64,000 nucleotides of DNA, from contig NC_009253.1 in the NCBI RefSeq assembly GCF_000016165.1, positions 248,001-312,000 on the forward strand, read 5' to 3'. The DNA is from Desulforamulus reducens MI-1 (GTDB taxonomy: Bacteria > Bacillota > Desulfotomaculia > Desulfotomaculales > Desulfotomaculaceae). Below, piece after piece: positions 9,408 through 18,017 of the stretch. The position numbers and the translations under genes were made by a program. How positions within the stretch are numbered: the first letter of the stretch is position 1; every line of letters starts with the position of its first letter. The notes under the pieces are model-generated. The model was not told the origin of the DNA and searched no databases. It saw only the letters and a list, made by a program, of their open reading frames with translations.

Positions 9408-9839
9408 ATGAAGACTACGTTTATGGCCAAGCCAGCTGATGTACAGCGGAAGTGGTATGTCATAGATGCTGAAGGAAAGCCCCTTGGTCGTGTTGCTGCA
9501 GAAGCTGCTCGTATCCTGCGTGGTAAGCACACTCCTATGTTTACTCCCCACGTAGATACCGGAGACCATGTAATTGTTATTAATGCTGATAAGGTAATCC
9601 TTACCGGTAAAAAATTGGATCAAAAGATGTACACCCGGCACAGTGGATATCCTGGCGGTTTGAAAGAATTTTCTTACCGCACCATGATGGAGAAGCGTCC
9701 CGAGTTAATTGTGGAAAAAGCCATTAAAGGCATGCTGCCTCATAACCGTTTAGGAGCTCAGCAATTCAAAAAGCTGAAGGTTTATGTAGGCAGTGAACAT
9801 TCCCATGAGGCTCAAAAGCCGGAAGTGTGGAACTTTTAA
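9408..9839 (+). CDS. rplM: 50S ribosomal protein L13
   Basis: Early assembly protein of the large subunit. The 143-aa sequence has the family features [15 protein letters not shown] at the N-terminus, the [17 protein letters not shown] segment, [10 protein letters not shown] and [13 protein letters not shown] 9408 follows AGGAGGG. It is cotranscribed with rpsI 33 nt downstream. Confidence 0.99.
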
Positions 9840-9872
9840 TTTTTAAGATCTGTACCGGAAGGAGGAAATATT

Positions 9873-10265
9873 GTGGCACAAGTACAGTTTTACGGAACCG
9901 GCCGTCGTAAAAATGCCGTGGCTAGAGTTTACCTGGTTCCTGGCGAAGGCAAGGTTGTTGTAAACAATAAAGAAGTATTAGACTATTTTGGTCGTAAAAC
10001 TTTAGATATGGTTGTTCGCCAGCCTTTGGAATTAACCAATACTACCGGACGTTTTGATGTTCTGGTTAAAGTAGTAGGCGGTGGTGTAAGTGGTCAAGCA
10101 GGTGCAACTAGACATGGCCTTGCTCGTGCTCTGGTACAAGCTGACCCCAACCTGCGTCCTGTTTTAAAACGTGCTGGTTTCTTAACCCGTGACCCTCGCA
10201 TGAAAGAGCGTCGTAAATACGGTCTTAAGAAAGCCCGTCGTGCTCCTCAATTCTCCAAACGTTAA
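9873..10265 (+). CDS. rpsI: 30S ribosomal protein S9
   Basis: Small-subunit protein whose C-terminal tail reaches the P-site tRNA. The 130-aa sequence shows [14 protein letters not shown], the [19 protein letters not shown] core and the basic tail ending RRAPQFSKR with the conserved terminal Lys-Arg. GTG 9873 follows GGAAGGAGG. In relatives cwlD lies next downstream; here an accessory island intervenes. Confidence 0.99.
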   Translation: MAQVQFYGTGRRKNAVARVYLVPGEGKVVVNNKEVLDYFGRKTLDMVVRQPLELTNTTGRFDVLVKVVGGGVSGQAGATRHGLARALVQADPNLRPVLKRAGFLTRDPRMKERRKYGLKKARRAPQFSKR

Positions 10266-10280
10266 TTTGTGCAAACAAAA

Positions 10281-10297
10281 GGAAGGCATTTGCCTTC
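10281..10297 (+). repeat. 17-bp direct repeat, left edge of the accessory island
   Basis: GGAAGGCATTTGCCTTC, itself a short hairpin, lies 16 nt after rpsI. The same 17 bp recur at 20136-20152, where they are followed by a T-run and work as a terminator just upstream of cwlD. This left copy has no T-run. Confidence 0.7.
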
Positions 10298-10311
10298 TCC
10301 AGACTGTTGAA

Positions 10312-10347
10312 AAACCTCGTGTACTTTTGGACACGAGGTTTCCTTTT
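10312..10347 (+). terminator. Terminator after rpsI
   Basis: Eleven-bp stem AAACCTCGTGT (10312-10322) against ACACGAGGTTT (10331-10341) with an 8-nt loop and a T-rich tail (tttcctttt). Confidence 0.8.
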
Positions 10348-10606
10348 AGGCGTCTACTAAATGATTTAATGTTTTTATGTGGAAAATTGATTAGTGAACA
10401 CAAAGGCCCGCTGCCATCAAATTTCTTTGCTAGGTAGAGGGCTACATTGCCCCCTATACAGTTCACCATAAAATGTGTAAAATAAAAATTGATCTTTGCA
10501 TATTTCAATAAGGCGATGCATTTTATGAGCAGGGATTTAGCACATGCAAAATCATAAGTTTGTTAATGAAAGGTAGCCAGTATTGTACTACCGGAAAAGG
10601 AGACAT
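10348..10606. other. Gene-free spacer before the sigma-54 activator
   Basis: No reading frame with a ribosome site and no strong -35/-10 pair was seen here. A small hairpin (cagtattgtactaccgg region, 10578-10593) lies just before the activator. The promoter of the activator gene was not identified. Confidence 0.4.
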
Positions 10607-12388
10607 ATGGCTGGTATTCTGTTAGAGATTCAAGAAACGGTAGAAAAGTACGCCTCCATTATGGCCAAAATTTCAAACTTTGACGTTGAGGTAGTGGACG
10701 CCGATCTGTTTCGCGTAGCTGGGACAGGGATTTTTGCCCCTTTTGTAAACATGGATATGTCGGCGGAAGGATACGCTTACCGTCAGGTTCTAAAAACCGG
10801 CAAACTGCAGATCATCTATACGCCGGGCCGTGACCCCATCTGTCAGGACTGCCCCAAGCGGCACAACTGTACCGAGGAAATTGAAATTGCAATGCCCATT
10901 CTTGCCCGAGGAAAAACCATCGGGGTAATCGGCTTGGTGGGTTCCAGCGAGTGGCATAGAAACACTATTTTGCAGGACGAGGGGACCTACCTTGGCCTCA
11001 TTGAGCAAATTGCCAACTTTATTGCAGCGAAAGCCACCGAACGAATTGACCAAAAGAAACAGGAGTCGATGCTGTCAGCATTGTCCTGCACCATCGACCA
11101 CATGGAGCAGGGCATTTTGATTTTGGGCAGCGACCGCACAATCACCCTTGCAAACTATGAAGCACGTAAGCAGCTGAAGCTGGAAATATTAGAAGGAAGC
11201 CAGGTGAAATTAACCCCCACCCGGGATAAAATCAATGGCCAAAGTGAATACCTTCTCTCTGTAGCGGAGAAGAAAACATATATATTAGGTGAAATTTATA
11301 TCCCCTTTAAGGTGGATGAAAGCTATGCGGAGGTTCTGGTATTCACCCGTTCTAAAAATCTGCATCAAAAGATGTATGCCTTGACGGCCGCAATTTCCAC
11401 CGGCAACATAATAGGCAGCAGCGAAGAAACCGCTGCTTTACGCATGGAAATTGAAAAGGTAGCCAACAGTGCCTCCACCGTATTGATCACCGGGGAAAGC
11501 GGCACCGGCAAAGAGGTGGCTGCCACCGCTATTTGGCGGGCCGGCAACCGCCGTGACCAGCAGTTTGTTGCACTCAACTGTGCGGCCATCCCAGAAAGCT
11601 TGTTGGAGTCGGAGCTGTTTGGCTATGTGAAAGGCGCCTTTACCGGGGCAGATCCCAACGGAAGAATCGGCAAGTTTGAATTAGCCAACCACGGCATCGT
11701 CTTTTTAGACGAAATTGGGGACATGCCGCTGTATCTGCAGGCAAAGTTGCTGCGTATTCTACAGGATAGAAAGATCGTTCGTATCGGTTCGAACCAGCTC
11801 ATACCCGTGGATGTACGGGTGATTGCCGCCACCAATAAAGACCTGAAATCAATGATTGCCGACGGCAAATTCCGTGAAGACCTGTATTACCGCCTGAATG
11901 TAATTCCTTTAAACATCCTGCCTTTACGGCAGCGACAAAAGGATATTCCGGATCTGGCTAATCTGTTCGCGCAGCGGTATGCAACCCGTTTTGGTAAATC
12001 CCAGTGCAGAATTCCACCTCAAACGATGGATGCATTGTTGGCACATCCATGGTACGGGAATGTACGGGAACTGGAAAACACGATTGAATTTATGGTCAAC
12101 ATGAGCGATGAAGAAGGCATTTTGGATTTAGATACCCTGCCAAGAGATTTCTTAGAGCACCAGAGGAGAGCGGCATACAAACATGATTGGAGTGCCAACC
12201 CGGCAGAAGGTTCTTTACCGCCAACCGATGCGCAAACCGTCCTGCCGTTAAAAGAAGTGGAGCGCCGTGAAATCCAGAAGGCTTTACAGCTGTTTGGCGA
12301 AAGCACCCAAGGCAAAAAGAGCGCTGCCAAAAGCTTGGGCATCAGCCTGGCCACCCTGTACCGAAAGACAGAGGAGTTCTCAAAATAA
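10607..12388 (+). CDS. Sigma-54-dependent transcriptional activator (YgeV/PrdR-like) with cysteine-bearing sensor domain
   Basis: Bacterial enhancer-binding protein of 593 aa. The N-terminal sensor region (1-160) resembles a GAF domain and has a cysteine cluster CX2CX5C (Cys79, Cys82, Cys88). A PAS-like segment follows (about 165-245). The AAA+ domain (about 270-500) has Walker [11 protein letters not shown], an intact sigma-54-contacting GAFTGA loop, Walker [11 protein letters not shown], and the R-finger region [12 protein letters not shown] Fis-type helix-turn-helix closes the protein ([17 protein letters not shown]). ATG 10607 lies 5 nt after AAAAGGAG; an upstream ATG at 10583 has no ribosome site. 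It stands alone ahead of a sigma-54 promoter and the dpaL operon, so that operon is its likely target. The inducer is unknown. Confidence 0.9.
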   Translation: MAGILLEIQETVEKYASIMAKISNFDVEVVDADLFRVAGTGIFAPFVNMDMSAEGYAYRQVLKTGKLQIIYTPGRDPICQDCPKRHNCTEEIEIAMPILARGKTIGVIGLVGSSEWHRNTILQDEGTYLGLIEQIANFIAAKATERIDQKKQESMLSALSCTIDHMEQGILILGSDRTITLANYEARKQLKLEILEGSQVKLTPTRDKINGQSEYLLSVAEKKTYILGEIYIPFKVDESYAEVLVFTRSKNLHQKMYALTAAISTGNIIGSSEETAALRMEIEKVANSASTVLITGESGTGKEVAATAIWRAGNRRDQQFVALNCAAIPESLLESELFGYVKGAFTGADPNGRIGKFELANHGIVFLDEIGDMPLYLQAKLLRILQDRKIVRIGSNQLIPVDVRVIAATNKDLKSMIADGKFREDLYYRLNVIPLNILPLRQRQKDIPDLANLFAQRYATRFGKSQCRIPPQTMDALLAHPWYGNVRELENTIEFMVNMSDEEGILDLDTLPRDFLEHQRRAAYKHDWSANPAEGSLPPTDAQTVLPLKEVERREIQKALQLFGESTQGKKSAAKSLGISLATLYRKTEEFSK

Positions 12389-12446
12389 GAAACACCAATT
12401 CTTAATTTGAGAATTTTCTCAAATTAAGAATTGGTGTTTCTTATTT
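12383..12446. terminator. Perfect 31-bp inverted repeat at the activator stop codon
   Basis: Left arm 12383-12413 and right arm 12416-12446 are perfectly complementary over 31 bp with only a TT loop. The activator stop codon TAA (12386-12388) lies in the left arm. Both ends are AT-rich (AAATAAG / CTTATTT), so it could terminate transcription in either direction, although there is no uninterrupted T-tract. Confidence 0.7.
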
Positions 12447-12509
12447 CACTCTCTATTTAGATGGTATTTAAATAGATGGCCATGAAAAAAATATTTTTAA
12501 ATTTAACAA

Positions 12510-12541
12510 AAATGCGACATTTTTTTTGATGTGTCGCATTT
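12510..12541 (+). promoter_or_regulatory. Candidate upstream activator site for the sigma-54 activator
   Basis: Inverted repeat AAATGCGACA (12510-12519) / TGTCGCATTT (12532-12541) with a 12-nt AT-rich spacer, centred about 75 bp upstream of the predicted start of the dpaL transcript. Half-site symmetry and position fit an enhancer for the activator encoded upstream. It could alternatively be a small terminator, since T-rich sequence follows. Confidence 0.55.
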
Positions 12542-12572
12542 CTTTTATTTATTTTGCAATAAAACAAATTAT

Positions 12573-12587
12573 TGGCACGAAGCTTGC
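12573..12587 (+). promoter_or_regulatory. Sigma-54 (-24/-12) promoter of the dpaL operon
   Basis: TGGCACGAAGCTTGC matches the sigma-54 consensus TGGCACG-N4-TTGC exactly, with GG at 12574-12575 and GC at 12586-12587. Transcription should begin near 12599, about 40 nt before dpaL. Confidence 0.9.
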
Positions 12588-12640
12588 TATATAAAGGGTT
12601 GAAGAGAAAAACATTGCTAACGGAGGGATAAAATCACCTT

Positions 12641-13843
12641 ATGAAAGAACTATTCAAGTTGGTTTCGTACAAGCGAGACGAACAACAAACAGCCGATTTA
12701 TCATTTTTGAGCTTGGAAGAAGCGAAAAAGGTGCAGAGTTTTCACGCCAGCTTTCCGGTTTATCAAAAAACCCCTCTTGTTGAGCTGAAGAATACTGCAC
12801 AGGCCTTAGGGCTTGGTACCCTTTATGTAAAGGATGAATCTCACCGTTTTGGCCTGAACGCCTTCAAGGTTTTGGGTGGCAGCTTTGCCATCGGTAACTA
12901 TATGGCCAAAAAACTGGGTATGGACATTGCCGAACTGCCTTATAAAAGAATGGTTTCTGCCGAGATAAGGGAAAAGCTTGGCGATCTGACGTTTGTTACT
13001 GCTACCGATGGAAACCACGGGCGTGGCGTAGCATGGACCGCCAACCAGCTCAAAATGCATTCTGTAGTTTACATGCCCAAGGGCAGCGCCATTGAACGTC
13101 TGGAAAACATCCGTGCAGAAGGGGCGGAGGCTTCCATCACCGATCTGAACTATGACGATGCGGTTCGTTTTGCAAACAAGCAGGCCGAAGACAAAGGTTG
13201 GATTATGGTTCAGGATACCGCCTGGGATGGGTATGAGGACATTCCCGCTTGGATCATGCAGGGCTATGTCACCATGGGGCTGGAAGCCTATGAGCAACTT
13301 CATGAAAAACCCACACACATCTTTGTACAGGCCGGTGTAGGGTCCATGTCCGCTTCTATCATTGGTTTCTTCTCTGCTCTGTATGGCGACGAACGCCCCA
13401 TCATGACCGTAGTGGAACCCAACAAAGCCGACTGCTTATATCGCACCGCCGAAGCAAACGACGGCAAATTGCACTTTGTCACTGGGCAAATGGATACCAT
13501 CATGGCTGGCTTGGCCTGTGGCGAACCATGCAGCATTGGCTGGGAGATTCTGAAAAACTACACAGACAACTTTATTTCCTGCCCCGACTATGCAGCCGCA
13601 AAGGGTATGCGTATTCTGGGCAACCCCGCCGCCCGCGATGAGCGAGTGATCTCGGGTGAAAGCGGCGCCGCAACCTTTGGCTGTGTAGCTGAAATCATGA
13701 CCAATCCCGAGCTGAAGCACATCAAAGAGGCCCTGAAATTGGACGAAAACTCCCGCGTACTCTTCTTCAGCACCGAAGGTGATACCGACCGCGAAAACTA
13801 CCGCGCTGTTGTCTGGGACGGCAGATTTCCCAGTGGAAAATAA
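12641..13843 (+). CDS. dpaL: Diaminopropionate ammonia-lyase
   Basis: PLP enzyme (YgeX) that splits 2,3-diaminopropionate into pyruvate and two ammonia, through an aminoacrylate intermediate. The 400-aa protein has the PLP lysine at Lys76 (FGLNAFKVLGG), the substrate/phosphate region TATDGNHGRGVAW, QAGVGSMSAS and the C-terminal STEGDTDRENYRAVVW typical of this enzyme rather than of threonine dehydratase or cysteine synthase. ATG 12641 lies downstream of CGGAGGG. It is the first gene after the sigma-54 promoter. The next genes (ygeY, hyuA) match its neighbours in enterobacterial and clostridial purine-breakdown clusters. Confidence 0.95.
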   Translation: MKELFKLVSYKRDEQQTADLSFLSLEEAKKVQSFHASFPVYQKTPLVELKNTAQALGLGTLYVKDESHRFGLNAFKVLGGSFAIGNYMAKKLGMDIAELPYKRMVSAEIREKLGDLTFVTATDGNHGRGVAWTANQLKMHSVVYMPKGSAIERLENIRAEGAEASITDLNYDDAVRFANKQAEDKGWIMVQDTAWDGYEDIPAWIMQGYVTMGLEAYEQLHEKPTHIFVQAGVGSMSASIIGFFSALYGDERPIMTVVEPNKADCLYRTAEANDGKLHFVTGQMDTIMAGLACGEPCSIGWEILKNYTDNFISCPDYAAAKGMRILGNPAARDERVISGESGAATFGCVAEIMTNPELKHIKEALKLDENSRVLFFSTEGDTDRENYRAVVWDGRFPSGK

Positions 13844-13877
13844 ACCCAACCCCATAAAATACTGGAGGGAAAAATCT

Positions 13878-15062
13878 ATGTTGAGCAAAGAGCGTAAAGC
13901 CACTGTGGTGGAACTGTGCCAAAAACTCATTCGCCAGCGGAGCTATTCCGGCGAAGAGCAGGGTGTAGTTCAGGTTCTGCAAGAGAATATGAAGGCCATG
14001 GGCTTTGACGAAGTCACTGTAGACCGCTACGGCAACATTATTGGCTGCATCAAGGGCAAGCGGCCGGGCAAAAAGCTATTGTTTGACGGACACATTGACA
14101 CCGTGCCTGTTACCAATGCGGCAGAATGGCAGCATCCCCCTTTTGAAGCTGAAATTCACGATGGCAAGATCTATGGCCGCGGAACCAGCGACATGAAGGG
14201 CGCTGTTGCCGCCATGACCTGTGCCGCTGCCAATTTTGCAAACGACACCAACAAAGACTTTGCCGGTGAAATCTATGTGGCCGGCGTGGTACATGAAGAA
14301 TGCTTTGAAGGTGTGGCTGCCCGCGAAATCAGCAAATTGGTGCAGCCTGACTATGTAGTCATCGGCGAAGCAAGCCAGCTGAACCTAAAGATTGGACAGC
14401 GCGGCCGTGCTGAAATCGTCATTGAAACCTTTGGCATCCCCTGCCACAGCGCCAACCCTAAAAAAGGCGTCAACGCTGTTTACAAGATGGCCAAGGTGAT
14501 TGAGGCCATTCACACCCTTGTGCCACCCCATCATCCCGTGCTGGGTGACGGCATTCTGGAGCTCACCGACATTAAGAGCAGTCCCTATCCCGGCGCCTCG
14601 GTTGTGCCGGAGTATTGCCGGGCCACCTATGACCGCCGCCTTCTGGTGGGTGAAACCAAAGAAAGCGTGTTGGCCCCCATTCAGCAACTTCTTGGTCAGC
14701 TGATGGCTCAGGACCCGGAACTGAAGGTAACGGTCAGCTATGCCGTTGGTGTTGAAAAATGTCATACTGGCAACGAGATTGAGGGCAAACGGTTCTTTCC
14801 TGGCTGGCTGTATGAAGAAAATTCTGATTTTGTGCAGAGTGTCTTTAGTCAGTTGAAAGAGATGGGCTACAATCCTTCTATTACTCAGTATAACTTTTGT
14901 ACCAACGGCAGCCATTATGCAGGCGAAGCCGGAATCAAGACCTTTGGCCTTGGTCCTTCTAAAGAAAATCTGGCGCACACAGTAGACGAACATATCGAAA
15001 TCGATCAGCTTACCAAGGTGACAGACTGTTACTATGGCGTAATGCAGGCACTGCTGAAATAA
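13878..15062 (+). CDS. ygeY: YgeY-type M20 family metallopeptidase/deacylase
   Basis: Dizinc amidohydrolase of the M20/ArgE/DapE class, 394 aa. Metal ligands are visible: His72 and Asp74 in LLFDGHIDTVP, the GRGTSDMKGAVAAM loop carrying the bridging Asp, and the catalytic Glu pair in VVHEECFEG. A dimerisation domain (about 180-300) splits the catalytic domain as usual. The ATG at 13878 follows GGAGGG and leaves a 34-nt gap after dpaL. YgeY proteins are regularly linked to dpaL and hydantoinase genes. The proposed role is to release a diamino acid or related amino acid from an N-carbamoyl or N-acyl form; the actual substrate is not set by sequence. Confidence 0.85.
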   Translation: MLSKERKATVVELCQKLIRQRSYSGEEQGVVQVLQENMKAMGFDEVTVDRYGNIIGCIKGKRPGKKLLFDGHIDTVPVTNAAEWQHPPFEAEIHDGKIYGRGTSDMKGAVAAMTCAAANFANDTNKDFAGEIYVAGVVHEECFEGVAAREISKLVQPDYVVIGEASQLNLKIGQRGRAEIVIETFGIPCHSANPKKGVNAVYKMAKVIEAIHTLVPPHHPVLGDGILELTDIKSSPYPGASVVPEYCRATYDRRLLVGETKESVLAPIQQLLGQLMAQDPELKVTVSYAVGVEKCHTGNEIEGKRFFPGWLYEENSDFVQSVFSQLKEMGYNPSITQYNFCTNGSHYAGEAGIKTFGLGPSKENLAHTVDEHIEIDQLTKVTDCYYGVMQALLK

Positions 15063-15092
15063 GCATTATAAAATTTGAAAGGAGCAAAAGCC

Positions 15093-16517
15093 ATGTTTGA
15101 TCTCATCATTAAAAATGGTAAGGTTGTGTCTCCCTCATCCACAGTGGAATGCGACGTCGCTGTGAAAGACGGCAAGATCGCCGCGCTGGGCCATTTTAAT
15201 GCAAGTGAAGCAGCTTCGGTTGTAGACGCAACGGGCAAGTATGTGATGCCTGGCGTGATTGAGGCGCACATGCATTGTCAGGCACCCTTTCAGGGATGTC
15301 TTGGTGCCAACACCTTTTTTGAGCAGAGCATTTCTGGGGCATTTGGCGGCGTCACTACGTTTATGGATTTTGCCAACATGGGCCGCGGGCAGTCCCCTTA
15401 CACGCAGGCTCTGGCACGGGCGGAGGAAATGAGCGAATCCGCCATTGACTACAGCGTGCATGGCAAATTTGTTGAGTCTACCCCCGAGGCCATTTCAGAT
15501 ATTGAAAAAATGGCCAACGCCGGTATTCCAACCTTTAAAATGTTCATGACTTATAAAAAAGAAGGTGTCATGAGCGACGATGAAACCATGCTGAAAGTAT
15601 TTCAAAAGGCAAAAGAGGTGGGCGGACTGCCTATGGTGCACTGTGAAAGCAACGCCATTGCAGAAACCAACATTGAAAAATGCAGACAAGCCGGCGACAT
15701 GAACTGGGTCAATTTTGCCAAATGCAAGCCGGTGCTTTGCGAAGCGGAGGCATTTGCCCGGGCAGTATATTTTGCCGAATATGTCGGCAATGGGCTGATT
15801 GTTGTTCATACGACTAACGGTGAGGCTTTGGGCACCGCCCGGCGCGCGCAAGCCAAAGATATTCCTCTTTACGTGGAAACCGGCCCGCACTATCTGACAT
15901 TGTTTGATGACCTCTACGAAGGAGAAAACGGGCATTTGGCAATTTGCTCGCCTCCGCTGCGCACCCCCGAAGAGGCGGAAAATCTTTGGAAGGGCTTAGA
16001 GGATGGCACCATTCTTCTGACCGGCTCGGATGACTGCACATTTGATGTTGATGAAAAATCCATGTTCCTGGAGAAAAACCCTGACGGCAGCTGGAAGCAG
16101 GATTTCACCAAAGTGGTCAACGGTTTAAGCGGGCTGGAAATCCGACTTCCCATCCTGTTGAGCGAAGGAGTCAACAAAGGCAGAATTTCCATTAATAAGC
16201 TCTGTGCCCTTACCAGCACTAACATTGCTAAGGTATATGGATGCTATCCTCATAAGGGCATTATCGCCCCCGGCTCGGATGCGGACATTGTGCTGGTTGA
16301 CCTGAACAAGGAGGTGGTACTTAGCAAGGAGGTTTTGCACAATAACATCAGCTACTGTTTGCATGAAGGCATGAAGGTTACAGGCTTCCCTGTAATGACC
16401 ATTTCAAAGGGTAAGATTATTGTGGAAAATGGCGAGTTCAAAGGTGAAAAGGGTGCTGGCAGATTCCTCAAGAGAAAGATTGATCCCCACTATCTTGAAC
16501 ACTATAGTCTTGACTAA
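15093..16517 (+). CDS. hyuA: Dihydropyrimidinase/D-hydantoinase family amidohydrolase
   Basis: Cyclic-amide hydrolase (474 aa) opening hydantoin or dihydropyrimidine rings to N-carbamoyl amino acids. Metal-site motifs are seen: His59-x-His61 in VIEAHMHC, the probable carboxylated Lys149 in IPTFKMFMTYK, His residues in PMVHCESNA and ETGPHYL, and the catalytic Asp in GSDDCTFD. The start is ATG 15093, 8 nt after AAAGGAGC. It resembles the HyuA (YgeZ) of the dpaL-ygeY neighbourhood in Escherichia coli. It probably acts before YgeY in the same pathway. It cannot be told from sequence whether the physiological ring is hydantoin, a purine-derived ureide or a dihydropyrimidine. Confidence 0.88.
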   Translation: MFDLIIKNGKVVSPSSTVECDVAVKDGKIAALGHFNASEAASVVDATGKYVMPGVIEAHMHCQAPFQGCLGANTFFEQSISGAFGGVTTFMDFANMGRGQSPYTQALARAEEMSESAIDYSVHGKFVESTPEAISDIEKMANAGIPTFKMFMTYKKEGVMSDDETMLKVFQKAKEVGGLPMVHCESNAIAETNIEKCRQAGDMNWVNFAKCKPVLCEAEAFARAVYFAEYVGNGLIVVHTTNGEALGTARRAQAKDIPLYVETGPHYLTLFDDLYEGENGHLAICSPPLRTPEEAENLWKGLEDGTILLTGSDDCTFDVDEKSMFLEKNPDGSWKQDFTKVVNGLSGLEIRLPILLSEGVNKGRISINKLCALTSTNIAKVYGCYPHKGIIAPGSDADIVLVDLNKEVVLSKEVLHNNISYCLHEGMKVTGFPVMTISKGKIIVENGEFKGEKGAGRFLKRKIDPHYLEHYSLD

Positions 16518-16546
16518 GTTGAACGAAGGAACGGGAGGAACTATTT

Positions 16547-17953
16547 ATGACAGCAAACAGCAATGAGGTCTTGCGCAACAGCGAGCTGCTGCCTACCACG
16601 GATGCTCAGCGCACCATGTCTCTGGCAGATTACATCATTCTTTGGGCAGGCATGACTATCAACGTGGTTGCATTCAGCCTTGGCGCGCAATATTACGATG
16701 GCGGACGCGGACTGTCGCCATGGACCATGATTTTTGTGATGACCATCGGTTACGGTCTGGTTACTGCCTTAACCGCCATGGTGGGCGATATAGGTACTAA
16801 ATATGGTGTTCCCTTTGCGGCGTACACCCGTGCTCCCTTTGGCTATAAGGGTTCCTATGTGGCGGGGCTTATTCGGGCCATCCCCGGCATGTATTGGTTT
16901 GGTTTTCTGACCTGGGTTGGGGCGTCAGCGATTAACCAGATGCTAGGAATTATTTTCCCCGGGTTTAGCAATCTGACCCTGATGATTATTCTTTTTGCCG
17001 CTATCCAGATTTTTAACACCATGTATGGACTCCACGCGATGGCCAAATTTGATTGGGTCGCCATTCCCTGCCTAGCCATTATGTTTGGTGCTATTCTGGT
17101 GGCTTCTCTGCAGAAATATAATATTACACTGCCAGATATTATGGCAACACCCGCCGAAGGCCAATATTCCCTGGCCTATGCCATTGCGGGTATTGCCGGT
17201 GGCTGGATTACCATGTCGCTGAACGGCAGCGACCTTAGCCGTCAGATTAAGCGTGTGGATGGCTATGAGAAGAAAGGCTTTTTTGCCCGCAACCAGCGCT
17301 CGATTATTGGACAGGTAGTAGGCTTGATGATGGTAGGCATCGGAACCATGCTGGTTGGTGTTGTAACAGGTATTACCTCCGGCTACTGGGATTTGAATCA
17401 AGTTATCCCCGACCTTTTCCAGAGTAAGACAGTACTAATTTTAAGTTTCTTGGTTATTATGTTTGCCCAGTGGTCCACCAATACTGCGGCCAACCTTTTG
17501 CCCCCCACTTTGGTGCTGCTCAATATCTTCCCGAAGCTTAAATATTGGATGAGCGCGGTGATTTGCGGCGTAATATCTGTGGGAATGATGCCCTGGAAAC
17601 TGCAGAGCCAAGGAGGCTTCTTGGTTATGGTGCAGGCATGGATTTCCCAGATGCTTGGGCCCATTATAGGTATTCTGCTTGTGGACTATTTCCTCATCCG
17701 CAAGTGTAAGCTGAATGTAAGGGATCTGTATGTGGCGGAAGGCCAATACCAGTATACCAACGGTTTTAATATAAGTGCGATGGTTACCATAGTGGTTTCC
17801 TTCTTCGTTGGCCTGCTGTGCGGTGATTATGCCTTCTTCGCAGGCTTGGCGTGCAGCGCTGTTCTGTATTATGTCCTGATGAAAGCCTTTACCCTTAAAA
17901 AGTATAATCAGCATATTGGTGAGGAAGTTCTTTTTGATCCGGAAAAAGATTAA
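16547..17953 (+). CDS. NCS1 family nucleobase/hydantoin-type permease
   Basis: Inner-membrane secondary transporter, 468 aa with about twelve hydrophobic segments. The start (LADYIILWAGMTINVVAFSLGAQYYDGG) and the GDIGTKYGVPFAAYTRAPFG stretch are those of the NCS1 group, which carries cytosine, purines, allantoin and hydantoins with sodium or protons. ATG 16547 follows GGGAGGA. It sits between the hydantoinase and a deacylase, so it most likely imports the ring compound that HyuA opens. The substrate is an inference from neighbours. Confidence 0.85.
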   Translation: MTANSNEVLRNSELLPTTDAQRTMSLADYIILWAGMTINVVAFSLGAQYYDGGRGLSPWTMIFVMTIGYGLVTALTAMVGDIGTKYGVPFAAYTRAPFGYKGSYVAGLIRAIPGMYWFGFLTWVGASAINQMLGIIFPGFSNLTLMIILFAAIQIFNTMYGLHAMAKFDWVAIPCLAIMFGAILVASLQKYNITLPDIMATPAEGQYSLAYAIAGIAGGWITMSLNGSDLSRQIKRVDGYEKKGFFARNQRSIIGQVVGLMMVGIGTMLVGVVTGITSGYWDLNQVIPDLFQSKTVLILSFLVIMFAQWSTNTAANLLPPTLVLLNIFPKLKYWMSAVICGVISVGMMPWKLQSQGGFLVMVQAWISQMLGPIIGILLVDYFLIRKCKLNVRDLYVAEGQYQYTNGFNISAMVTIVVSFFVGLLCGDYAFFAGLACSAVLYYVLMKAFTLKKYNQHIGEEVLFDPEKD

Positions 17954-18017
17954 ATATATTTGGACTCAGGACTTACTTGCCGGATGGCAAATAGAAAACG
18001 GAGGCGTTAGCTAGTCA

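Noticed and set aside
10240-10437. 65-codon frame after rpsI
   Set aside because: It begins inside rpsI, runs through the terminator stem and has no ribosome site.
12806-13318. Long antisense frames inside dpaL and neighbouring island genes
   Set aside because: They mirror codon bias of GC-richer genes and lack ribosome sites and recognisable domains; the sense frames are clear enzymes.
14385-14993. 202-codon antisense frame in ygeY
   Set aside because: It lies wholly inside a well-supported peptidase gene and has no domain or ribosome site.
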